A stretch of DNA of 64,000 bases from Melanopsichium pennsylvanicum (GCA_900208305.1 OAPG01000015.1:434001-498000), one strand, 5' to 3'. Numbered from the stretch's first letter, positions 19,805 through 30,704 are shown. Made by a program: numbers and translations. Notes: generated from the sequence alone by a model not told the origin.

Positions 19805-22800
19805 ATGTTCTCGCTATCCAAAAGGCTCATCTTTGGCAGCGATACTAAGATCGATTTCAAGCTCTCGCAACAAGACGGCATCGCCAGGCTCTATTCGGAA
19901 CGTCACATCCCATACCATGACTCCAAGTACTGGTCAAAATTCCTTCAACTCGATACCCCTACCGATGTGTTCTCTCTTCTCTCTTTGGCCGATCTCAGAA
20001 GAGCTCGCAACGATGCTCCGGAGAATGTGGTCATGCTAGTCAGGGTCATGGTGGCCCATCTCGAAAGCCTTTTGATTGATCCCCTGTTCGAACCTCCACC
20101 CACCAATGGGTCAGGCCATGGTCAAGACGGCTTCGCAACAAGATTGAACGGACTCGCAGACGTGACCAAATTGAAGATTCCGGGAACCTCACTCATGGGC
20201 TTCGAATCGAATCAAAACGTCGCGGGAGGAGCGCACAGGGATCGGGCAAAAGAGGCGCTCAATATCGTTCGCATTCTTACCAGGACGCTCCCTGCAGTCA
20301 TGGAGACAGACGATACTTTATTTGAGGACGAGGTTCTTTGGTCCCAGGCTCCTGAAGCATACACGGATTCGGATCCATCGAAAGATGAAAAGGCAACCAA
20401 TCGGGGCCGCGATTCAACTCAAAATGTGCAAGCAGGCAAGCTCGACACCTCGACCCAATTCGTCATTGATGATGATGATGAGGAGGAGGAGAAGAAGGAG
20501 GAGGAGGAGGAGGAGAAAGCGGATACCGGCGATGGGGGTGAAAAGATCACAGACCATCCTCTTGCTTCGACCGAAAAGGCAGAAGAAAGTGCAACAACAC
20601 GTGGTGATGACGAGCCAATACCGATTGCATTAGGCGAGAGGCTAGTCAGGCTTGCTGTCGATTTGCTCTTCTGCTCTGGCTTCACCCTCCCTTGGACTGA
20701 CGATCAGCTGGAAGAGGCTGCCAGTACCTCGCAGCCACAACGCATCAATTACTCCATCTGGGAAGCCGGTGTCGGCAGTTCGGTTGACTTGCAAGGAACA
20801 ACCCGTTCCCACGTCTCTAACCGCGTCGAAGTCTTGCGCTTACTGCTTGTGTTGCTCTCCAAAGGCATATACATCCCCGCACATAAGCAAAGCTCAGTCG
20901 TCGATCTTGCCTTGAAGCTCGCCGTCCAAGGCCTCGACCGAGTCATCATGCTACCTCTTCTCTGCAGCCTTATCAACACGAGTATAACCAACGCACGCAA
21001 CTCCACCTCGGCCTGGCTCGGTCTTCCCAGCATCTCTGGTCTCGTCGGGGGATCCAATGACGAGGTGCGCACCACCCTCGTTACAATGTCACTCCAAATC
21101 CTAGACATCCTTCTCACCTACGATGTGCCGCTTCCAGGCGAAAGCGACACAGTCAGCCTGAGCACTGTTGGTCGCCCGAACCCCGGTCCAGCAGGTCGCA
21201 ACGTGTTTCGCTTCTACCTCAGCAAGCTTCACCGCACCACCGATTTCGACTTTATTTGGACAGGTCTTTTCAAGTCGCTCAACGAACACGTCAATTCCAC
21301 CATTCAGTTTCTCGCCATCCCCATCCCGACTGGTGGCCAGGGCAGAAGGGCCGTAGAAACAAGCTGGCAGCTGAGTCAAGTGGCCGAGCGCTTGGTGCTG
21401 CTGTGGAGGCTGTTGGAGCACAATCATAAGTTCCGAGTGTATGTTTTGGATGACGCAAAACGTGCACCGGAGCTGCTTACCATCTTGCTCTACTTTTCGC
21501 TCACGTACAAGGAGAATGTGGCGTTGCAAGGATTGGTGCGATTGTGTGCGTTCATGCTGCAGGATGTGTCGAGCGAAAGAGGCTTTGCTACCAACCTTGC
21601 CAAACCGGGAAGCGCAGCAAGGGTCCAACTTCCAAATCGATTGGGACTGTTGGGAGGAAACACGGCAATCGACTTTCTAGTTCAAGGTGTGTATATGCTC
21701 ATTGCTACCACAAAAGGTCAACTTTCGTCGTTGTACGCACCCCTGATCATCACACTCAGCAACACTGCCCCAGCATGGCGCTCGCTTTCAATCACAGCGT
21801 CGACGCGCATCATTCACCTGTTGCGATCGTTTTCTCAGCCGTCTTTTCTGCTTTCGGATGAGGGTCATCCGAGACTACTGTTCTACGTGCTCGAGACGAT
21901 CAATGCGGTGCTGACGTTTGGGTATGATGCCAATGTGAATTTGGTCTACTCCCTGGTACTGGCAAGGGGGTTGGTTGATGCACTGGAAAGCTTCTCGTTG
22001 AGGAAGGGGGTTGAAGAGGTGTGGAAACGAAGGAGGGCTTTGGGAACTGACACCACAGATTGGTTCGAAGGCGTATCGAGGCTAGAGAAAGCCCCTCTTC
22101 CGTCATCGTCGGAACCAATGTCGGATCCAGTCAGCGCTGCAGAAGAACCAGGAAGTGGGCAAGATGCAGAGCCAAGTGCAGTGAGTAAAGGAAAGATGCG
22201 CAGGATCTCGACGTCATCCACCGAACTCGCATCTACCATTTATCAACCTCTATGGGAAGGCGAATTGTCAAAATACCCATTGGAAGCGGTGGAAATCGCC
22301 GCAGCCCGATATATCGCAAAATCGGGTTTCCGCCCAACACAAACTTGGGTGTCGTCATGGCATCAAGGGTTGCCTCTCTCGACCCCTCGATTGGTGATCG
22401 ACAAGCTGCTGCCTGAGGTGGAAAGGATCGCTTCTGGGGGCGGTGTGAGAATCGGATTCAATGGTGGGACTGGGGAGATTACTGGAGGGGATACAGATGC
22501 AAGGGTGCTGGCATATCTACGCGAGCAAAAGATGAGCGAATACTTGCCGCCGCCACAAGGTGGAATTCATCCAAGGGGTTGGCAGTGGACGGATCAAGCG
22601 AGTGTTTGGTTGAGGAGTTACCTTTGGGGTACCATCTATGTAAGTGGATTGCTTCCTTATGGATTGTGGAGTGATACTCAGGTGAGGTTGTTCAGAATCC
22701 ATGATAGACAAGACGGTAGGAGGAGCAGTTCTAGTCAGTCACTGGCTCAAGTACAAGATCAAGTTCAAGATCAAGGTCAAGGTCGTGCCGTTAATCGGAC

Positions 22801-22864
22801 ACCCTCCGAAAGGAATGCGTCGCAAAGGAGAAGTTCGGCCGCTTCGGATACCCCGACGACATAG
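19805..22864 (+). CDS. HID1: HID1 family Golgi protein (Ftp105-like)
   Basis: 1019 residues from the ATG at 19805, chosen because MFSLSKRLIFGSDTKIDF aligns with the conserved, often myristoylated N terminus of HID1 proteins; an upstream in-frame ATG at 19676 would add 43 poorly conserved residues. Conserved blocks are visible along the length: DVFSLLSLADLRRAR, IWEAGVGSS, RVEVLRLLLVLLS, and the YDANVNLVYS block near the middle. The protein is all-helical. Family members act at the Golgi/trans-Golgi in secretory sorting, and the fission-yeast member recruits a ubiquitin protease. An acidic run of about 20 Asp/Glu with a few Lys (DNA 20467-20518) interrupts the N-terminal part. The C terminus is Gln- and Ser-rich and disordered. 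No intron is needed. Confidence 0.9.
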   Translation: MFSLSKRLIFGSDTKIDFKLSQQDGIARLYSERHIPYHDSKYWSKFLQLDTPTDVFSLLSLADLRRARNDAPENVVMLVRVMVAHLESLLIDPLFEPPPTNGSGHGQDGFATRLNGLADVTKLKIPGTSLMGFESNQNVAGGAHRDRAKEALNIVRILTRTLPAVMETDDTLFEDEVLWSQAPEAYTDSDPSKDEKATNRGRDSTQNVQAGKLDTSTQFVIDDDDEEEEKKEEEEEEKADTGDGGEKITDHPLASTEKAEESATTRGDDEPIPIALGERLVRLAVDLLFCSGFTLPWTDDQLEEAASTSQPQRINYSIWEAGVGSSVDLQGTTRSHVSNRVEVLRLLLVLLSKGIYIPAHKQSSVVDLALKLAVQGLDRVIMLPLLCSLINTSITNARNSTSAWLGLPSISGLVGGSNDEVRTTLVTMSLQILDILLTYDVPLPGESDTVSLSTVGRPNPGPAGRNVFRFYLSKLHRTTDFDFIWTGLFKSLNEHVNSTIQFLAIPIPTGGQGRRAVETSWQLSQVAERLVLLWRLLEHNHKFRVYVLDDAKRAPELLTILLYFSLTYKENVALQGLVRLCAFMLQDVSSERGFATNLAKPGSAARVQLPNRLGLLGGNTAIDFLVQGVYMLIATTKGQLSSLYAPLIITLSNTAPAWRSLSITASTRIIHLLRSFSQPSFLLSDEGHPRLLFYVLETINAVLTFGYDANVNLVYSLVLARGLVDALESFSLRKGVEEVWKRRRALGTDTTDWFEGVSRLEKAPLPSSSEPMSDPVSAAEEPGSGQDAEPSAVSKGKMRRISTSSTELASTIYQPLWEGELSKYPLEAVEIAAARYIAKSGFRPTQTWVSSWHQGLPLSTPRLVIDKLLPEVERIASGGGVRIGFNGGTGEITGGDTDARVLAYLREQKMSEYLPPPQGGIHPRGWQWTDQASVWLRSYLWGTIYVSGLLPYGLWSDTQVRLFRIHDRQDGRRSSSSQSLAQVQDQVQDQGQGRAVNRTPSERNASQRRSSAASDTPTT

Positions 22865-23021
22865 CTTTTGTCGGCCTGAATTGAGGCAGTTATGCAATAG
22901 GCTTCGAGGCACACGTCTTCTTAGTCAAGTAAACAAACACAGGTCAAGCTTGAAAGAATCTCACAACTGATCTGTGATGAAAGAAAAATGAGATGTGTCT
23001 GAGTTGCAGCGACCACAAGGT

Positions 23022-24233
23022 CTACAATTCATCATGAACAAAGCCAGGTACGACGCCACTTTCCAACATTCCAACGCCACCCAGCTGATACCCACTCCAC
23101 AGAACAGTCAAACCGAAAACAAACATCAACAAGCTCACATCATTAATAAACGCATTGAGCAACGCGAGATACTTGCTGATGAGCTTGATCGCCAAGTGAA
23201 GGTTGGGAATGGGCAGCATTGCTGTGAGGGTTGAGAGCAACGAAGGTGGAGCTGGAGTTTTGCGAGAAAAAATGACGATCCTTGCTGCTTGCAAGAGCAT
23301 TTCGAGCGATAAAAAGATCCAGAATAGCGGCAGGGTGGACATGGCACCTGGTAAGAAATCTGCCGAAAGGAGGGATGTTGATGATAATGGCGAGACGGGT
23401 GCCCATTCTTCCACCGAAGGTTTCTGGTATCCCAACCTCGCCCATCGGCGAAGGATGTTTGTTGGGCCAGACGAGATGAAACCAGGGGTGACCTTTTCGA
23501 ATGCGTGGTTGACAGCGTCTGGAACGACCGAGGATCGGTCAAAGTCGAACAAAGATGACTTGGCTGCGACAACTGCAAGTGTCAAAACGAGTAGTGCTTG
23601 CGCAAGGTCAAAGGCACGTTCGCCGATACTTTTGGTTTGGACCACGTTGGGAGACATGGTCGCTACACCGGGTCCGCCTGGTCCGCCTGCACCGAATTGT
23701 TGCATCATCGCAGCGAGTTGCGGAGGCAACCCAGACATGTCTGGCTGACCTCCATTTCCATCCGCAACGCCAGGTCCACCGGACCCACCGCCAGCACCAG
23801 CACCTTGCATCATAGCCATGAGCGCTTCCATTGGATTTTGCTGTCCATTCATTCCTAGTCCACCAGGAGCACCGCCGAACATGGCGAAAGGGTTTGTCGC
23901 CTCCTCACCTCGAGGTGGGCTTTGAGGGGCAAGGGTAGAAATGTCTACTTCCAATGGATCATCGTCATCCGCCATGCCGAGCGGGGCTGACGTCGGCTGA
24001 GGCGCAGAAGGAAGAGGGGATTTGTTATCTTTGAGGTAAGCAGAGGCGCCTTCGCCACGACCTGTGTTGGTGATGCGGGCAAGTCGGTCCGAGCCTTTGG
24101 AGAGAATGCGAGCTTTACGTGCTTCGCGTTTGAGTCGAGCCGCTTCGGCGGGATCGACATCGGCAGCTGAGGTGGTTACATTGGGGGAGGACACGGCTGT
24201 TGCGTGGTCAGGGACTGCTTGTATATCCGACAT
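23022..24233 (-). CDS. GET2: GET complex subunit Get2-like, with C-terminal HDEL
   Basis: 403 residues from ATG 24233 (MSDIQAVPDH). The N-terminal cytosolic part has the basic motif RLKREARKARILSKGSDRL, which in Get2/CAML proteins binds the Get3 ATPase carrying tail-anchored clients. A long Gly/Met-rich linker follows (MQGAGAGGGSGG and similar). Three hydrophobic segments come next: FDLAQALLVLTLAVVAAK, LFWIFLSLEMLLQAARIV and a last one around VSLLMFVFGLTVLW. With a cytosolic N terminus and three spans the C terminus would be in the ER lumen, and it ends VHDEL before TAG, an ER-retrieval tetrapeptide. It is convergent with HID1, with 157 bases between the stops. Confidence 0.8.
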   Translation of the reverse strand: MSDIQAVPDHATAVSSPNVTTSAADVDPAEAARLKREARKARILSKGSDRLARITNTGRGEGASAYLKDNKSPLPSAPQPTSAPLGMADDDDPLEVDISTLAPQSPPRGEEATNPFAMFGGAPGGLGMNGQQNPMEALMAMMQGAGAGGGSGGPGVADGNGGQPDMSGLPPQLAAMMQQFGAGGPGGPGVATMSPNVVQTKSIGERAFDLAQALLVLTLAVVAAKSSLFDFDRSSVVPDAVNHAFEKVTPGFISSGPTNILRRWARLGYQKPSVEEWAPVSPLSSTSLLSADFLPGAMSTLPLFWIFLSLEMLLQAARIVIFSRKTPAPPSLLSTLTAMLPIPNLHLAIKLISKYLALLNAFINDVSLLMFVFGLTVLWSGYQLGGVGMLESGVVPGFVHDEL

Positions 24234-25547
24234 GGTGCGTGTATTGTTGATGCGGGTGATGAGGTTGGAAATGATGAGTAGCAAGAAAGCTTCACAGTCG
24301 ACAAGGACGTGCGCTAATTTCCTTTGGAGGAAATTGTGGAAGACACGAATCTTACAAACCTGGAATCTTGCCGTTGAGCCTCTGACAAGTTGAATTAGTT
24401 GAAGCGACGCGACGAAGATCCAACTGTACGCGACAAAGACCTAACAGTCAGCCCACCGCCACTGGCCTGACTGCTGCATAGTCCTTAGACTGACCAATGA
24501 GATTCGTTAGCTTAGAGCTAAGGCTTCCAGTTGCACAGTCGTTAGATTAAGCACAGCAGATACTCATGTACATAGTTCACTACTAGCATATCATAGTCAG
24601 CAACAGCAATTGCAACAAGTGAATTTGGGTTAAGAAGCTCTCTTGAGAGCTGCAGAACGCACAGCGTACAGCTCTCGCCATGCGGTGACTTTGGCTGCAC
24701 TGTGCAGTAATTTATTTTATTCTTTACAATACTATCTCAGCAGCACGACACTACGAGACTGTACCTTTCACGCACATGATCAGCCTCTCTCTACTTCTAG
24801 GATGATTTTGGTTTTGCAATTTGATGTTACGTATATATAGTCTTTTGAGTGCTTCAAACCAGTCACACTACGGTATCAGCCCTCGTCATGAAGTGGAAGG
24901 CAAAGGTGCTTAGGAAAGAACCCCTCAAGAGAGTGAGAGCTCAGAGTTGGGCAGGGCTTTCTGCAGGATGCTGCCGAGGAAAGATCACGGCATGCGTAAA
25001 ATTGTGAATTTGGCAAGTTGCGAGTGCTCAGACCACGAGGTGCTTCTTGGGAAACAGCGCGCTGGAATATTTTGTTGCTTCGGCTTGTCCGAACCAAACA
25101 AGGTGCACGCGGTTGAATCTTTGCTATCGAGCTCTGAGCCCAAGTTCTGCTGCTCTTCTCGAACTTACCACACTCGGAATCTCCCGACAACAAGCACTCC
25201 GTTGGGCCTTCTCCAGAGCTTTCAGAGCTCCTGTCATCAAGCCACAACTTCGGCAGGTACCGAAGCAAAAACTCAGGCCTGAATCAGCAAGCCAACGTGA
25301 CTTTCGGGAAGGATCAAGATCAGCAAAGGTGAGTAAGCTCTCTACACTGTTCAGAATCATCGCCGTTGCTCATCGCCATCATCCCATCTGACTAAAACCA
25401 TCATCTCTGCTTTTCCAACGCCCTTTCGAACCCCCGTTTGCTCTGCGCAAAATCTCGCATTATCCCTGCAAACTTACGTACTTTTTAGCTTCCCCGACTT
25501 TGTTTTCATTGCAACCTCGCTCGTCGCCTCACGTGGAATTGCACTCC
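24234..25547. other. Divergent promoter region of GET2 and the PMT gene
   Basis: No convincing coding sequence. A possible 5'-UTR intron of the PMT gene runs from GTGAGT at 25329 to TTTTTAG at 25488, with a CTGAC-like branch site near 25389. The rest contains nothing recognisable. Confidence 0.4.
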
Positions 25548-28169
25548 ATGCTACCCACCTCCCGCATCGATGCCGAGAAAAGGTCTTCCTACGCTGCCAT
25601 CAATCTCGATCAACAAGCAACAACATCCATTCCTTCTCCGTACGCCGCCGGCTACTCGTCTTCCGCTTCGACCTCCTCGGCTCTGGACTCGTCCCAGGAA
25701 CCGGCCCCTTATCGAAAGCGCTACATAGACAGCCACGATACTCTCCTTCCGACATATTCACCGCCCTCCTCGGCATATCTCAATCAAGATTCGCCCAAGA
25801 GAATGAGCAGTCCAGCTCCCAACAACCGTCGCTTTGCGGCCGGGTTTGATCCATATTCTTCGGGCACTACCGACTCAAATTTCTCCGTGGGATCCGACTC
25901 GATCTCTGACTCGGCCGCGCTCAAAGCGAAGGAAGCTGGTTTTTCTCCCCCTCAGCCACATAACAGCGCCAAAGTCAACAAATATGCTCACCTCATCCCT
26001 GTCCACAAGCAGCGCAATCCTAACTACGAACTCATCTGGTGGACACTGCGTCAGGAAGAAGTCATCGGTCTCATCTACACAATCCTCTCGCTCATTACCC
26101 GTCTGTGGGGTATCGGCAAGAGCAATGTCGTCGTCTGGGACGAGGCGCATTTCGGCAAATTCGGCTCGCATTATCTTCAACAGGAGTTCTACTTCGATGT
26201 GCACCCTCCTCTCGGCAAGATGCTCGTGGGTCTTGCCGGTCTCATCAGCGGTTACCGTGGTAATTTTGAGTTCAAGTCGGGAGAGACATACCCTGCTGAT
26301 GTCAACTACATTGGCATGAGAGTGATCCTCGCCATGTTCGGTGTTGCTATGGTCCCGCTCGCTTGGTTCACCAGTGGAGGTCTCAACTGGAATTGGCGAG
26401 CTCGCCATTTGCTCACCATCATGGTCTTGCTCGACAACGGCTGGCTTGTCATCTCGCGGTTCATCCTGCTGGATTCGATGCTCCTCTGCTTCACCTTTAC
26501 TACCGTGCACGGCCTTGTCAAGTTCATGCAGTACAAGTCGGCGCCGTTTTCCAGAAATTGGTGGTTCTGGCTTGCCTTTACCGGTGCTTCCATCGGCTGC
26601 GTCTCTTCGGTCAAGTGGGTGGGTCTTTTCGTCACCGCCCTCGTCGGCGTGTTTACTGTAGAAGACCTGTGGGAGAAGTTTGGCGATCTTCGCATGCCCG
26701 TTCGTGCCTATGCTCGCCACTGGTGCGCTCGCATTCTTTGCCTCATCTTCTTGCCCCTCACTATCTACATGCTCAGCTTCAAGGCCCACTTCATGATCCT
26801 GAGCCGCTCGGGACCTGGAGATGCGCAGATGAGCAGTCTCTTCCAGAGCCATCTTCGCGGCAACGACTTTGCCCTCTCGCCTCCCGAGGCTGCCTTTGGC
26901 TCCAAGATCACTCTCAAGAACATGGGCTATGGAGGTGGCTTGCTCCATTCGCATGTTCAGACCTACCCTGTCGGATCGCAACAGCAGCAGGTCACGTGTT
27001 ACCACTATCGTGACAACAACAACGAATTCATCATCACGCCTCCTTGGAACGAGGAGCCTCTGCCAGCCAACTACTCGTCTTCCACCGAACCTATCCGCAT
27101 GCTCAAGAACAACGACATCATTCGGCTTGTGCACGATCAGACCAAACGCAACATTCACTCGCACCACGTTGCTGCGCCGGTCACCAAGGAGAATCTCGAG
27201 ATCTCGGGTTATGGTGACGAGGTCACCGGAGATGAGAATGATCATTGGATCGTAGAGATCGTTGACGATATGGTTCACGGCAAGGTGCCCCGAGGTGGAC
27301 CGGTCCGATCGTTGACTACTCGTTTGAGGTTGCGGCACAAGAACATCGGGTGTTACATGCGAGCCGCCAATGCCGTGCTTCCGCAATGGGGTTGGAAGCA
27401 GGTCGAAGTGTCGTGCGACAAAGAAAACAACCCTAAAGACGAGCATACTTGGTGGAACATTGAGAACCACTGGAATGATCGTCTGCCTCCGGGCGATTCG
27501 CAGTATTACCGATCACCCTTTCTTCGCGACTTTATCCACCTCAACGTCGCCATGATGACGTCGAATAACGCGCTCATCCCTGATGCTGATAAGGAAGATA
27601 TTCTGGCGAGCAAACCTTTTGACTGGCCTTTCCTCTGGAATGGGTTGAGGATGAACTCGTGGGATGACAACTCGATCAAGTTTTATTTGCTGGGCAATCC
27701 GGTGATTTGGTGGTCGAGCTCTGTATCGCTTGTCGCCTTTGCGGCCACCTGGCTATGGTACATGATGAGGATGCAGAGGAGGATTCAAGATCTTCCACCC
27801 ACGGATTGGGCTCATTTCTTGTATGTGGGCAAGATCGCTGCATTTGGATGGATTTTGCACTACTTGCCTTTCCTCGTAATGGCTCGTGTTTGCTATCTCC
27901 ATCACTATCTCCCCATCTTGTACTTTGCTGTGCTGATGTTGGTGCATCTGATGGATCATTTCCTATGGAGACCAACAACGGCTATGTACTACTTTGGTGC
28001 GAGACAACGCAAACCGTTGTCAGAGGGTTGGAAGAATGTGGCGTTTGTAGTGTCGGTGGTGGCTGTAGGTGGCGCTTTCTGGTGGTTTAGCAATAATAGT
28101 TATGGTTTCAAAGGTGATATTAATCGTCATAAGGGTTTGAAGTGGAGGAAGAGCTGGAACATTTACTAA
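25548..28169 (+). CDS. Dolichyl-phosphate-mannose protein O-mannosyltransferase, PMT2 subfamily
   Basis: 873 residues from the first in-frame ATG (MLPTSRIDAEKRSS). A Ser/Pro-rich cytosolic N terminus of about 150 residues is followed by the first membrane span (EVIGLIYTILSLITRLWGI) and the catalytic luminal loop VVWDEAHFGKFGSHYL; Asp198-Glu199 match the essential DE pair of PMTs. The string EFYFDVHPPLGKM is typical of the PMT2 group. Several further spans follow, then a luminal region of about 200 residues with MIR repeats (for example GGGLLHSHVQTYPVGS and the LRLRHKNIGCYMRA segment), then four or more C-terminal spans. It transfers mannose from Dol-P-Man to Ser/Thr in the ER. PMT2-type enzymes usually act as heterodimers with a PMT1-type partner, which is not in this window. 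Single exon; it ends GLKWRKSWNIY. Confidence 0.93.
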   Translation: MLPTSRIDAEKRSSYAAINLDQQATTSIPSPYAAGYSSSASTSSALDSSQEPAPYRKRYIDSHDTLLPTYSPPSSAYLNQDSPKRMSSPAPNNRRFAAGFDPYSSGTTDSNFSVGSDSISDSAALKAKEAGFSPPQPHNSAKVNKYAHLIPVHKQRNPNYELIWWTLRQEEVIGLIYTILSLITRLWGIGKSNVVVWDEAHFGKFGSHYLQQEFYFDVHPPLGKMLVGLAGLISGYRGNFEFKSGETYPADVNYIGMRVILAMFGVAMVPLAWFTSGGLNWNWRARHLLTIMVLLDNGWLVISRFILLDSMLLCFTFTTVHGLVKFMQYKSAPFSRNWWFWLAFTGASIGCVSSVKWVGLFVTALVGVFTVEDLWEKFGDLRMPVRAYARHWCARILCLIFLPLTIYMLSFKAHFMILSRSGPGDAQMSSLFQSHLRGNDFALSPPEAAFGSKITLKNMGYGGGLLHSHVQTYPVGSQQQQVTCYHYRDNNNEFIITPPWNEEPLPANYSSSTEPIRMLKNNDIIRLVHDQTKRNIHSHHVAAPVTKENLEISGYGDEVTGDENDHWIVEIVDDMVHGKVPRGGPVRSLTTRLRLRHKNIGCYMRAANAVLPQWGWKQVEVSCDKENNPKDEHTWWNIENHWNDRLPPGDSQYYRSPFLRDFIHLNVAMMTSNNALIPDADKEDILASKPFDWPFLWNGLRMNSWDDNSIKFYLLGNPVIWWSSSVSLVAFAATWLWYMMRMQRRIQDLPPTDWAHFLYVGKIAAFGWILHYLPFLVMARVCYLHHYLPILYFAVLMLVHLMDHFLWRPTTAMYYFGARQRKPLSEGWKNVAFVVSVVAVGGAFWWFSNNSYGFKGDINRHKGLKWRKSWNIY

Positions 28170-28796
28170 ATCAAAAGAGAAAGTATTAAAAAAAAAAAAC
28201 GATAATACTCGTCGTCGAAGAGGAGGAGGTTTTTAGAGATTGGAAACGTTTTGTCTGATTGTCCTATGATTGATATTGAAAAAGTTTTTTGTACATACAG
28301 TAGCTCACGCACTTACTCAACTCATTTTGGGGGTGCGAGTGGAAATGCAAGTATGCATTAGATGTCCTTTTTTGTGTTAAAGTTCTGCTTGGAGGATAAC
28401 TTAACTCTCTTGAGGGTGGAAAAGATGTTGATGCTTCGCCATTTGGAACAAAAGGGGAGGGAGGGGGAGAAGGATACTCTTGATCAGACAAACATGTTTT
28501 GAAAGGGGGAAAGTGAATGAGCAGTTTCAGTAGAAGACGAGCAAAAGCTTGATGACATCGACATCGAAACTTTATCCGATTCATTAGTCGAAAAAAAAAA
28601 AATTAGGCCACAAGATCAAGATCCCATTTGCAACAACTGAGAGGTGCAACGAATGTTGACAACTTGGACAAACTGAAAAATGTAAGATCGAAGTAGATTT
28701 GTAAGATGGACTCTATGTATACAAGCTTGATTCATTGTTATTGTTCAGTGTTGTCGTTGTCGTTGTTGTTGAAAACAATGCTACTTAAGACAGCAT
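28170..28796. other. Convergent 3' flanks of the PMT gene and the transporter gene
   Basis: AT-rich, with poly-A runs near 28190 and 28593 and a GTTGTTGTCGTT microsatellite-like stretch near 28750. No gene is seen. Confidence 0.4.
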
Positions 28797-30704
28797 CTAT
28801 CTTGAAGACGAGGATGTGAACGAAGCAGTGGAACGTATTGAGAGTGCAGACGAATCTGTGTTTGCACCCAAACCCGAATGTTGTCTTTTCCTTATCGCTC
28901 GTTCCCCTCTACCTGCTGTCACTTGATCATGCTCCTCCGCACCATCATCATCACCATCGTCAACGTAATTCGCACCACTACTCCTCATCGCTTCTGCACG
29001 AGTCGCTTCAAAAGCCTGTGCCAATGCTTGAGCTTTGCGTTTCTCCTCTTTGAAACTCTTATGATCGTCCCAACCAATAAATGCAAAACTGCTCAACACC
29101 GCAGTGGAACCAATCACCGCCACCATTCCACCCGTATGACTCCCCTTCAACCCATCAATCACCACTGCCAACGGAATCGTCAATGACAATCCCAACGTCG
29201 TAATCAACGGCGAACTCTTCAACATTGCCAAAAGGTAGATGAAATCGCTGACAAACGTGATGCACATGTTGACCACCACTCCTGCCCAAATCTGGGGTGA
29301 AGTGGGTAATGAGAACGACTCGATGCCAGTGTAGTGAAGAATGGGTAGGAAGGGCCACAAGCAGCAAATGTTGATGGCGCCAACGATGCCAAACATGAGT
29401 GGCATCGAGATGCGGTCTTCGGAACCGATGCGCGTTTTCAGAAGCATGACGTAAAGGGAGTAGAGGAAGGCAGAGAGAAGCGCTAGCATATCGCCCAAAG
29501 GTGCATTGGGTGGTTTGCTAGCGAAGATCCCACTTGAGGAAGAGGAGGAGAAGCTTGATGATGATGATGATACAGAGCGCTTCCACAATCCATCAAGACC
29601 AAACGCTTGAGGTGGGGTGATAGTAGATGTAGCAGTGTCTCTGTCGGCAAACGTGACTGCCGCGACGCCGAGTGCAGAGATGCAAACAGCACCCAAACGA
29701 GGCAATGTGAACCTATCGACTCCCAATATAGCTCCCAAAGCCAGGGTGAAGAAGCCACTTGCAGATCCAATCGTGGTTCCACTTGCAACCGAGGTCAATC
29801 CTAAGCCAGCATTGATAGCCCAATTGGCACCAAACCAGACACAGGTGAACTGCGAGGCAAGGATGGCTGTCTCCCTCAATGTCAATGGAGGAAGTGCGAG
29901 TGGGATTATTGGAACGTTTGAAGAAGTAGAAGCACTTGGATCTGCAGGTGGACGGACGATGCTGATGGAAGTGCGAGGTCTTCGGCCGTCGATCGAGGAG
30001 GGTCGGGGCACCGAGGTGGAAACCAAGAAGGGGCGTACTGGTGAGCTAGGTCGTGAAATAGGTGGTGTTGGTGCGAGCAAAGGTGTTGAAGCTGTTGAAG
30101 AATCCTCTTGATGCTGCGAGTGAGAGCCTGCACGAGTGAGAAGGATGGGCTTCTGCGACAAGTTGGAGCGCGAGTGTTTCTTGCTCACTCTCCCACGTGG
30201 CTGTTCCTCAGCAAGAACAACGAAAGGCTTGATTGCTGGTTGATCAATGACCCTCGCTTGCGCGACAATCTCTTGCTCCGCCTCGGCTTCGACTGTGGGT
30301 ACATCAAAGCCTAGCGTCTTGAGCCATTTGGGCAGCTCCTCCTTATCATCCTCAATCCCTTGCTCGTCTGTGGCTCCCTCTATATTCCCCTGTTCCAACC
30401 TCGAGTACTTTGCAGAATCAGACGCCTTTTTCCATCTCTTCCGAAGTCTGCTGCTAGCAAGGTACGGTATGAGATAGAGTGCGAAAGAGGAAGTGTTGGC
30501 ATAGGTGACAAAGAAGGGTTTATCATAACCGCCTGTGGTGAGCAGAGCATTTGTGAGGAAGTTGGAGGCAGTCCAAAGTATGACGACGATGAGCAATAGG
30601 AGAAGACCTTGCATGTAAGATTTTCGCCTTCGTTGTGAATGAGTCTGATTTGCGGACGGGGACGGCCCCGAGGACGAGGGAGAGGTATACGAGGTGTCGA
30701 CCAT
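28797..30704 (-). CDS. DMT-superfamily transporter, SLC35F5/YML018C-like
   Basis: 635 residues, starting MVDTSYTSPSSSG. The first span (LLLLLIVVILWTASNFLTNA) and the GGYDKPFFVTYANTSSF motif are characteristic of the SLC35F5 branch, which includes yeast YML018C and Thi74 of the vacuolar membrane. A cytosolic insert of about 200 residues, rich in Ser, Arg and Pro, separates the first two spans from the remaining eight or so. The C-terminal EamA-like half includes GANWAINAGLGLTSVASGTT, GDMLALLSAFLYSLYVMLL and SPLITTLGLSLTIPLAVVID. The tail is acidic and Ser-rich. The transported substrate cannot be told from the sequence. Confidence 0.85.
   Translation of the reverse strand: MVDTSYTSPSSSGPSPSANQTHSQRRRKSYMQGLLLLLIVVILWTASNFLTNALLTTGGYDKPFFVTYANTSSFALYLIPYLASSRLRKRWKKASDSAKYSRLEQGNIEGATDEQGIEDDKEELPKWLKTLGFDVPTVEAEAEQEIVAQARVIDQPAIKPFVVLAEEQPRGRVSKKHSRSNLSQKPILLTRAGSHSQHQEDSSTASTPLLAPTPPISRPSSPVRPFLVSTSVPRPSSIDGRRPRTSISIVRPPADPSASTSSNVPIIPLALPPLTLRETAILASQFTCVWFGANWAINAGLGLTSVASGTTIGSASGFFTLALGAILGVDRFTLPRLGAVCISALGVAAVTFADRDTATSTITPPQAFGLDGLWKRSVSSSSSSFSSSSSSGIFASKPPNAPLGDMLALLSAFLYSLYVMLLKTRIGSEDRISMPLMFGIVGAINICCLWPFLPILHYTGIESFSLPTSPQIWAGVVVNMCITFVSDFIYLLAMLKSSPLITTLGLSLTIPLAVVIDGLKGSHTGGMVAVIGSTAVLSSFAFIGWDDHKSFKEEKRKAQALAQAFEATRAEAMRSSGANYVDDGDDDGAEEHDQVTAGRGERAIRKRQHSGLGANTDSSALSIRSTASFTSSSSR

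Noticed and set aside
25875..27470. A 531-codon open frame antisense to the PMT gene
   Set aside because: It mirrors the codon pattern of the PMT coding strand and shows no domain; the sense strand encodes an unmistakable PMT.
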